Assembly: GCA_002378565.1 (NCBI GenBank)
Contig: DFSH01000073.1
Location: 7,146 to 12,365, forward strand
Direction: 5' to 3'
DNA from: Flavobacteriales bacterium UBA3442
Lineage (GTDB): Bacteria; Bacteroidota; Bacteroidia; Flavobacteriales; Schleiferiaceae
DNA: 5,220 bases
Under the pieces are notes generated by a model that was not told where the DNA came from, made no database searches, and saw nothing but the letters and a program-made list of their open reading frames with translations. Every line of letters begins with the position of its first letter. Within the stretch, counting starts at the first letter, position 1. The position numbers and the translations under genes were made by a program. Positions 1-4,426 of this stretch are shown piece after piece.

Positions 1-45
1 GGCCTGTCACGCCGGGGGTCGCGGGTTCGAGTCCCGTCCACACCG
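1..45 (+). tRNA. tRNA-Asp (anticodon GTC), 3' part only, cut by left edge
   Basis: The sequence opens inside the anticodon arm. GGC (1-3) is the end of the 5' stem, CTGTCAC (4-10) is the anticodon loop with anticodon GTC at 6-8, and GCCGG (11-15) is the 3' stem. The T arm is GCGGG / TTCGAGT / CCCGT (21-37), a canonical TTCRANY loop with a G-T pair at the stem base. The 3' acceptor strand is CCACACC (38-44) with discriminator G45. The bases after the discriminator are CTA, so the CCA end appears not to be encoded and would be added by the nucleotidyltransferase. The loop and T arm agree with bacterial tRNA-Asp. The 5' half, including the D arm, lies outside the window, so acceptor pairing cannot be checked. 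Confidence 0.93.
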
Positions 46-47
46 CT

Positions 48-75
48 AAAAAGCCTGCAAATTGTAGGCTTTTTT
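48..75 (+). terminator. intrinsic terminator after tRNA-Asp
   Basis: AAAAGCCT (49-56) pairs with AGGCTTTT (66-73). The stem continues inward through a G-T wobble (57/65), C-G (58/64) and A-T (59/63) around a three-base AAT loop. The right arm runs into a T tract at 70-75. It starts three bases after the tRNA discriminator, where a tRNA transcript would be expected to end. Because the stem ends in A-T pairs and is flanked by As, it could also work weakly on the opposite strand. Confidence 0.85.
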
Positions 76-275
76 GTTGCCCAAAAGTGTAGAAACACAG
101 GACCAACGCCAGGGGCTAACGGTCTACCAAAGAGCATAGCTGAACGAGGTCTGCCTGCAGGGACAAATGACATCAATCATCGATAGGGCATTACAAAATA
201 GCGTAGGCTTTCAAGTATTAACTGGCACAAGCGATAAAAGAAGCAATGGCCTTCAAATTTTGATTATTTTTAAGC
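76..275. other. 200-base intergenic region with no supported gene
   Basis: Between the tRNA terminator and the small membrane protein gene I see no RNA gene, long repeat or convincing reading frame. A 39-codon open frame (167-286) overlaps the next start and was rejected. A partial -7-like string, AAATTTTG (255-262), lies just before the next gene but differs from the Bacteroidota consensus at its first base and has no matching -33 element. The downstream gene therefore has no confident promoter. A shared nonamer GTAGGCTTT (64-72 and 204-212) is probably chance. Confidence 0.5.
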
Positions 276-470
276 ATGAAAAATAAACACTTCCTTGGCC
301 TGGTATTTCTCGGGCTTGGCCTATTCACTATCAGCGCTACCATGAAAGTCTTGCATTTGCAGGGAGCAGAGTGGGCGCTAATGCTTGCTGACGCCTTGCT
401 TGCACTTGGCCTCATTGGCCTTGCGTTCAAAACATGGTCAAGCTCTGACCAAACCTGGCTAAACCGCTAA
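276..470 (+). CDS. small two-helix membrane protein, GldL-like N-terminal motif
   Basis: This is a 64-residue protein with two hydrophobic segments, roughly residues 6-23 and 33-51. They are joined by a short turn carrying MKVLHLQGAEW (23-33), and the tail is short and polar. Lys2 and Lys4 before helix 1 suggest a cytoplasmic N-terminus under the positive-inside rule, making it a small inner-membrane hairpin. The pattern of a Gly-rich helix, then (F/M)K(I/V)LH.xGA, then a second helix resembles the start of the gliding-motility protein GldL. It also resembles many short Bacteroidota membrane proteins, as far as I recall them. The protein is far too short to be GldL, so no motility role is claimed. 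The start is the first ATG of the frame, and the following AAAAATAAA is A-rich as is common at Bacteroidota starts. No Shine-Dalgarno is visible. It stands alone, 110 bases before trxA. Function unknown. Confidence 0.6.
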   Translation: MKNKHFLGLVFLGLGLFTISATMKVLHLQGAEWALMLADALLALGLIGLAFKTWSSSDQTWLNR

Positions 471-537
471 CACATCATTGTTGACAATTGCCGATTGATG
501 GTGGCTATGTTCATCGCGTCATTCTAGACACCCCCCC

Positions 538-545
538 TACCTTTG
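538..545 (+). promoter_or_regulatory. Bacteroidota-type -7 element upstream of trxA
   Basis: TACCTTTG matches the Bacteroidota sigma-factor -7 consensus TAnnTTTG exactly. It sits 35 bases before the trxA ATG, which would place transcription start near 550-553 and give a short leader of about 30 bases. A good -33 TTTG partner is not visible at the usual 19-21 base spacing; the nearest weak candidate is TGTTC at 509-513, which is too far. A run of seven Cs (531-537) directly precedes it. The downstream genes abut, so this is the best candidate promoter for trxA and the heptose genes behind it. Confidence 0.6.
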
Positions 546-580
546 TCTCTCAGTAAATATCAATTCAATACCCTCTTACT

Positions 581-898
581 ATGGCACTCGAAATCACAGA
601 AAGCAACTTCGAAGAACTCGTAATTAAGTCAGACAAGCCTGTCCTCGTGGACTTTTGGGCAGAATGGTGTGGGCCATGCCGCATGGTAGGCCCCATTGTT
701 GATGAACTATCCAATGATTTCGAAGGGCGAGCTGTTGTAGGCAAGGTCAATGTTGATGCAGAAGGTGGCATATCCATGAAATATGGCATTCGGAACATTC
801 CTACCCTGTTAATTTTTAAGGACGGAGAGATCGTTGACAAGCAAGTTGGCGTGGCACCAAAGCAAGTGCTTGCGAACAAGCTTGAGGCACTCATTTAA
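581..898 (+). CDS. trxA: thioredoxin
   Basis: A 105-residue single-domain cytoplasmic thioredoxin, the usual length for the family. The redox site WCGPC (29-33) has the two active cysteines Cys30 and Cys33. It is preceded by VLVDFWAEW and followed by the helix with Pro38. The cis-proline is in IRNIPT (Pro74), followed by LLIFKDG and the C-terminal strand and helix. Asp24 matches the buried Asp of E. coli Trx. The protein reduces disulfides in the cytosol using electrons from thioredoxin reductase, supplying for example ribonucleotide reductase and methionine sulfoxide reductases. No signal peptide is present. The ATG gives the family's normal N-terminus (MALEIT..NF), with no Shine-Dalgarno before it. 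Its TAA is immediately followed by the GTG start of the heptose nucleotidyltransferase gene. No redox link to heptose synthesis is evident, and co-transcription is the likely reason for the adjacency. Confidence 0.97.
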   Translation: MALEITESNFEELVIKSDKPVLVDFWAEWCGPCRMVGPIVDELSNDFEGRAVVGKVNVDAEGGISMKYGIRNIPTLLIFKDGEIVDKQVGVAPKQVLANKLEALI

Positions 899-2188
899 GT
901 GACTTCAACAGCCGTTGTTCTTGCTGGCGGCAAAGGGACCCGTCTACACGACGCCTTCCCTGGCATCGCTAAAGCCATGGTTCCCGTGGCCGGTAAACCT
1001 GTATTGGAACACCTGGTAACAACCTATAGCGCCCAAGGAATTGGGCGCTTTATTTTTGCTGTCGGTCACTTGAGTGAGCAGATCACCGCGCATTTTGGCG
1101 ATGGGTCAGCATGGGGTGTTGAAATTACCTACATCCATGAGCCTGAACCACTTGGGACAGCTGGAGCTTTACACCTCATGGGTCTCACTGAAGCCTTTTG
1201 GGTCTTTTATGGTGACACCATCAGTGACATAAACTTGAATCGCATGCATGCCTTTCATCAGACCATGTCAGCTGATGCAACCCTGCTTGTTCACCCCAAT
1301 GACCACCCTTACGACAGCGACTTGGTTGCCTGCAGCCTGGATGGCAAAGTCACCGCAGTGCATGGCAAACCCCATGCCTTTGACTTGGAAGTTCGCAACC
1401 TGGTGAACGCTGCACTTTACCTGATGGAACCTTCGGTGCTTTCTCACATACCGCATGGCATCGCTTCTGATTTTGGTCGTGACCTATTTCCTTTGTGGGC
1501 AAGCCGTTTGAGCCTTGCTGCTTACTCAAGCCCTGAATACATCAAGGACATGGGGAAACTTGAGCGCCATGAACAAGTCCAAGCAGACATCGAGAGTGGC
1601 TTGGTGGCCTCTCGCAACCTGGCATTGACCCAACGGGCCGTCTTCCTGGATCGCGATGGCGTAATCAACATCGACAGTGACTTGGTCAAACACCCCGATG
1701 AAATGGTTCTCTACCCTGATGCAACAAAATCCATACAAGCCTTGCATTCAGCAGGTTTTGTGGTCGTGGTTGTCACCAATCAAAGCGTGGTAGCCAGAGG
1801 CCTTACCGACCTCAAGGGCGTCGAAGCCATACATGCTAGAATGGAGCGATTACTCGCTGAAGAAGGTGCTTTTGTTGATCAGATTTCTTTCTGCCCTCAC
1901 CATCCTGACAAAGGGTACCCAGAAGAAGTCCCGGCTTTCAAAATTGAGTGCCATTGCCGCAAACCCAAGCCTGGCATGCTGCTCGATGCGGCATCACGCT
2001 TCAACATCGACTGCAGCAACAGCTGGATGGTTGGCGACTCAGAAAGAGACATCCTTGCCGGACAAGCTGCTGGCTGTCGAACCATTCGGGTGAAAACTGG
2101 GCATGGACTGAAACCATCGACGGTGGTTCCCGATGCCCATGCAGCAGGTATTTGGGAAGCAACAACGCATATATTGGCCGCCAAATAA
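899..2188 (+). CDS. bifunctional heptose-1-phosphate nucleotidyltransferase / heptose-1,7-bisphosphate 7-phosphatase fusion
   Basis: This 429-residue protein has two domains. Residues about 1-235 form an RmlA/HddC-type nucleotidyltransferase. It shows GGKGTRL (10-16), Lys25 before MVPVAGKP, LGTAGAL (85-91), YGD with Asp106 for the metal, and YIKDMGKLERH (214-224). Residues about 245-429 form a GmhB-like HAD phosphatase. It shows FLDRDGVIN with nucleophile Asp251 and Asp253, TNQS (293-296), a zinc-site pattern C332-P-H334 and C351-H-C353, RKPKPGM (354-360), and VGDSERD with Asp380 and Asp384. The phosphatase would remove the 7-phosphate from D-glycero-D-manno-heptose 1,7-bisphosphate, and the transferase would activate the resulting 1-phosphate. 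The RmlA-like fold points to GDP-heptose (HddC role), but nucleotide choice is inferred. The start must be GTG at 899: the codon before it is the trxA stop in the same frame, and the next Met (27) would delete the nucleotide-binding loop. All key motifs of both halves are intact. Confidence 0.9.
   Translation: MTSTAVVLAGGKGTRLHDAFPGIAKAMVPVAGKPVLEHLVTTYSAQGIGRFIFAVGHLSEQITAHFGDGSAWGVEITYIHEPEPLGTAGALHLMGLTEAFWVFYGDTISDINLNRMHAFHQTMSADATLLVHPNDHPYDSDLVACSLDGKVTAVHGKPHAFDLEVRNLVNAALYLMEPSVLSHIPHGIASDFGRDLFPLWASRLSLAAYSSPEYIKDMGKLERHEQVQADIESGLVASRNLALTQRAVFLDRDGVINIDSDLVKHPDEMVLYPDATKSIQALHSAGFVVVVVTNQSVVARGLTDLKGVEAIHARMERLLAEEGAFVDQISFCPHHPDKGYPEEVPAFKIECHCRKPKPGMLLDAASRFNIDCSNSWMVGDSERDILAGQAAGCRTIRVKTGHGLKPSTVVPDAHAAGIWEATTHILAAK
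1028..1058 (+). terminator. possible intragenic terminator/attenuator hairpin in the nucleotidyltransferase gene
   Basis: AGCGCCCAA (1028-1036) and TTGGGCGCT (1041-1049) form a perfect 9-bp stem with six G-C pairs, closed by the GNRA-type tetraloop GGAA (1037-1040). The right arm runs into TTATTTTTG (1050-1058). This is the architecture of a rho-independent terminator, placed 130 bases after the GTG start. It encodes ordinary residues S44-A45-Q46-G47-I48-G49-R50-F51-I52-F53. Translating ribosomes would normally disrupt it, so it may act only when translation of the cassette is poor. Coincidence with coding constraint is possible. Confidence 0.4.
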
Positions 2189-2218
2189 TTGGCGAAAAAG
2201 ACCGACATTCGCTCTGCC

Positions 2219-3211
2219 ATGATCATCACGCGAACCCCATTTAGAATTTCCTTCATTGGAGGAGGCAGTGACCTCCCGTCCTTTTACCGTGAGCATGGAG
2301 GCGCCGTGATCTCTACAAGCATCAACAAGTACATGTACATCTCGAGTCATGACTACTTCAATGGCGATGAAATCCGAACCAAATACTCCAAGACAGAGAC
2401 CGTTAGGGCTATTGACGATCTCAACCACCCCATCCTTCGTTCCATCATGCAGCGATTGCAGGTATCAACAGGTCTTGAAGTCAGCTCCATCGCAGATGTG
2501 CCTTCCGGTACAGGCATGGGGTCCAGCTCAAGCTTCACCGTTGGCACCTTGCACAACCTGATGGCAAGACTGGGTCGTGCAGATGAAGCCACAGCCTCTT
2601 GGTTAGGGAAAACCGCTTGCGATGTAGAGCTTGGTGACCTGAAGGAGCCCATTGGCAAACAAGACCAGTACGCTGCAGCCTATGGTGGCTTGAATGTCAT
2701 CACCTTTCAACGCAACGATGACGTCGACGTCACAGCCCTTGGCCTGAATGATCAGGGAATGTCTGCGTTCTCAAGCCACATCAAACTCTATTACCTAGGC
2801 AATCAGCGAAGTGCGTCAAGCATCCTTGTAGAACAGAACAACAACAATGCCCTAGCAGACAAGCAAGCTGCATTGCAAACCATGGTCAGCATGGTGCCAG
2901 CCTTTGCACAGTCACTGACAGATGGACAATTTACTTTTGCTGGCAAGCTTCTGAATGACAACTGGTCTTTGAAGCAAAGCTTGGCATCAGGCATCAGCAA
3001 CCCCATGATCAGCCAGGCTTACCAAGCAGGTATCTCAGCTGGTGCCTATGGCGGTAAACTCCTCGGCGCAGGAGGAGGCGGGTTCATGCTGTTCCTGGCG
3101 TCATCTGACAAGCACAAGGCATTGGATGCGGCACTGTCCAATTTACGCCCCTTCCCTGTTGACTTAACCAGCGAAGGATCCACCGTGATTCATCAGGATG
3201 AAACAACCTAA
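2219..3211 (+). CDS. hddA: D-glycero-D-manno-heptose 7-phosphate kinase-like GHMP kinase
   Basis: A 330-residue GHMP-family kinase. Its N-terminal strand TRTPFRISFIGGGSDLP (4-20) and YREHGG (23-28) are typical of HddA. The ATP-binding loop is PSGTGMGSSSS (95-105). IGKQDQYAAAYGG (145-157) follows, and the C-terminal glycine motif is GAYGGKLLGAGGGGF (275-289). It would phosphorylate D-glycero-D-manno-heptose 7-phosphate at C1 with ATP, giving the 1,7-bisphosphate used by the phosphatase domain encoded just upstream. The ATG at 2219 is chosen because family members begin with M-I-I-(T/V)-R-(T/S)-P. A TTG at 2189, directly after the upstream TAA and in frame, would add ten polar residues (MAKKTDIRSA) and is less likely. 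The 30-base spacer has no clear ribosome binding site. The 3' end overlaps the isomerase gene by 14 bases if that gene uses its first ATG. Heptose specificity is inferred from motifs and neighbours. Confidence 0.9.
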   Translation: MIITRTPFRISFIGGGSDLPSFYREHGGAVISTSINKYMYISSHDYFNGDEIRTKYSKTETVRAIDDLNHPILRSIMQRLQVSTGLEVSSIADVPSGTGMGSSSSFTVGTLHNLMARLGRADEATASWLGKTACDVELGDLKEPIGKQDQYAAAYGGLNVITFQRNDDVDVTALGLNDQGMSAFSSHIKLYYLGNQRSASSILVEQNNNNALADKQAALQTMVSMVPAFAQSLTDGQFTFAGKLLNDNWSLKQSLASGISNPMISQAYQAGISAGAYGGKLLGAGGGGFMLFLASSDKHKALDAALSNLRPFPVDLTSEGSTVIHQDETT

Positions 3212-3824
3212 CTTGCTGACTATGACCGCAACAAATTACCGACGACTACTCATTGAGACCTTGGAGGCATTGGACCTTCAAAGCGTCGCTGCCATGGAAG
3301 ATGCCTTTGCGCAAGCGCATCAATCAGGCAATCGCATTTTCACCATGGGCAACGGCGGGTCTGGCGCTAGTGCCTCCCACGCAGCTGGTGATTTCATCAA
3401 AGGCGCCTCCTACGGTTTGGATCAGCGATTCAAAATGATTTGCCTCAATGACAACCTACCCTCCATGATGGCTATCGCCAACGACATTGGATGGGATGAC
3501 ATTTTTGTAGAGCCCCTTAAGAATTATGTGGAACCCGGTGATGTCGTGATTGGCATTTCTGGCTCAGGCAACTCACGCAATGTGCTGAAAGCGATTGCAT
3601 ACGCACAATCTATTGGCGCTGTAACCATAGGCATGACAGGGTTTTCAGGCGGAAAGCTTAAATCCATGGTTGACATCTCTGTTCACTCACCCGCTGATGA
3701 CATGGAGGTAGCAGAAGACGTGCACATGGCCGTATTCAACATGGTAAAAAAAGGCATGATGTCACGATTGATGGGTGACAACCCCAGCATGGGAAGCACC
3801 TACGACGATCGCGTCAAGGGCTGA
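3198..3824 (+). CDS. gmhA: SIS-domain phosphoheptose (sedoheptulose 7-phosphate) isomerase-like protein
   Basis: A 208-residue single SIS-domain protein, close to the 190-200 residues usual for GmhA. It shows the sugar-phosphate loop GNGGSGASASH (51-61), AGDF (63-66), NDIGWDDIF (95-103), the second phosphate motif SGSGNSRNV (121-129), TGFSGGKL (147-154) and EDVHMAV (173-179). The expected reaction converts sedoheptulose 7-phosphate to D-glycero-D-manno-heptose 7-phosphate, the substrate of the kinase encoded upstream. Aligned by eye to E. coli GmhA, His61 is kept, while Glu65, Gln172 and His180 become Asp65, Glu173 and Asn181. It may therefore belong to the divergent SIS subgroup found beside HddA-type kinases, or act differently. 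The start is uncertain. ATG 3198 overlaps the kinase gene by 14 bases; ATG 3222 (Met9), ten bases after the kinase stop, gives 200 residues and also fits the family. It is the last gene of the plus-strand run. Confidence 0.85.
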   Translation: MKQPNLLTMTATNYRRLLIETLEALDLQSVAAMEDAFAQAHQSGNRIFTMGNGGSGASASHAAGDFIKGASYGLDQRFKMICLNDNLPSMMAIANDIGWDDIFVEPLKNYVEPGDVVIGISGSGNSRNVLKAIAYAQSIGAVTIGMTGFSGGKLKSMVDISVHSPADDMEVAEDVHMAVFNMVKKGMMSRLMGDNPSMGSTYDDRVKG

Positions 3825-3862
3825 CATTTGCTTCTGGTAAACTTGGGTTTTTTCTAATGAAC
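3825..3862. other. 38-base convergent gap between isomerase and PhnA-like genes
   Basis: The two transcripts meet tail to tail here. The only secondary-structure candidate is a four-pair AAAC-TTGG-GTTT hairpin (3839-3850) leading into three more Ts on the plus strand. That is too weak to call a terminator with confidence. No strong bidirectional stem-loop is present, so transcripts may read into each other's 3' ends. Confidence 0.4.
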
Positions 3863-4426
3863 CTACTTGCTCTTTCTCAGGTACTGTGTTAAAAGCACAA
3901 TTTCCTGACCATCAATGCGTCCAATCACCTGTTCGGTGTTATCCAACACCAATCGGATATTTTTCACCACATCCCCTTTTTTTACAGCAACATTGCTACC
4001 CTTGACATCCAAGGTCTTGATCAGCACCAAGTTGTCACCTTGGCATATTTCACTCCCGTTGCTATCTAAGTGCTTGGGTCCAGGCAAATCGGAAGCAGAC
4101 GTCGCCCATTCCATGGCGGACTCCTCCAAATAGATCATGTCCAACAAATCTTGAGGCCATCCTAAGTCACGCATGCGATCCAGCATGCGCCATGCAATGA
4201 CCTTTACCGCATCCACCTCAGACCACATGCTGTCATTGAGGCTTCGCCAATGGTTGGGGTCAATTTCAGCCTCACCCTTGAGTTGGTCCATGCACGTCTT
4301 ACACATGGCAAGGGCATGCGTGGGGTTATCGTCTGACCTTGGGGGGACGACATAGGTAGAGACAGCCGATTGGCTGGCACAAAGCTCGCATGCCTGATTG
4401 GCACGTTCCATCACATCTTGATTCAT
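3863..4426 (-). CDS. phnA: PhnA-family zinc-ribbon protein
   Basis: A 187-residue protein with two recognisable ends. The N-terminus holds a zinc-ribbon pattern, CELC (Cys13, Cys16) and CKTC (Cys42, Cys45), as in the PhnA zinc-ribbon domain. The C-terminus, about 119-187, matches the PhnA domain: DSNGSEICQGD (121-131), LIKTLDVKGSN (135-145), VKKGDVVKNIRLV (148-160), a GRIDGQEIVLLT strand, and a basic end. The middle (about 55-110) is helical and Trp-rich and may be an extension relative to the roughly 110-residue E. coli protein. E. coli PhnA was named from the phn locus but is not established as a phosphonate enzyme; it should not be confused with phosphonoacetate hydrolase. Its biochemical role is unknown. 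The start ATG (4426-4424) overlaps the TGA stop of the upstream flavoenzyme gene in an ATGA arrangement, which implies translational coupling. The stop is TAG. Confidence 0.88.
   Translation of the reverse strand: MNQDVMERANQACELCASQSAVSTYVVPPRSDDNPTHALAMCKTCMDQLKGEAEIDPNHWRSLNDSMWSEVDAVKVIAWRMLDRMRDLGWPQDLLDMIYLEESAMEWATSASDLPGPKHLDSNGSEICQGDNLVLIKTLDVKGSNVAVKKGDVVKNIRLVLDNTEQVIGRIDGQEIVLLTQYLRKSK

Noticed and set aside
255..262. AAATTTTG as a -7 promoter element for the small membrane protein
   Set aside because: The first base departs from TAnnTTTG, there is no -33 partner, and the position is only about 14 bases before the ATG, too close for a normal leader.
167..286. 39-codon plus-strand open frame (begins M-T-S-I-I-D-R) before the small membrane protein gene
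   Set aside because: It overlaps the next gene's start, has no recognisable motif, low complexity or membrane signal, and is short enough to occur by chance.
218..430. 70-codon minus-strand frame opposite the small membrane protein
   Set aside because: Composition is Ser/Ala/Lys-rich without a domain; the plus-strand frame shows coherent membrane helices and a recognisable motif, so this is the shadow.
1051..1058. TATTTTTG matching TAnnTTTG inside the nucleotidyltransferase gene
   Set aside because: It is formed by the T tract of the hairpin and codes for F-I-F; no suitable start lies just downstream, so an internal promoter is not supported.
1897..2428. Long minus-strand frames of 119 and 129 codons across the fusion/kinase junction
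   Set aside because: They overlap well-supported plus-strand genes with intact catalytic motifs and show no domain of their own.
2719..2732. 14-base perfect palindrome TGACGTCGACGTCA inside the kinase gene
   Set aside because: It results from alternating GAC/GTC codons for Asp-Val-Asp-Val and sits mid-gene with no nearby promoter, so an operator role is unlikely.
3839..3853. AAAC-TTGG-GTTT hairpin plus T run as the terminator of the heptose operon
   Set aside because: Only four pairs, mostly A-T, so too weak to call a terminator.
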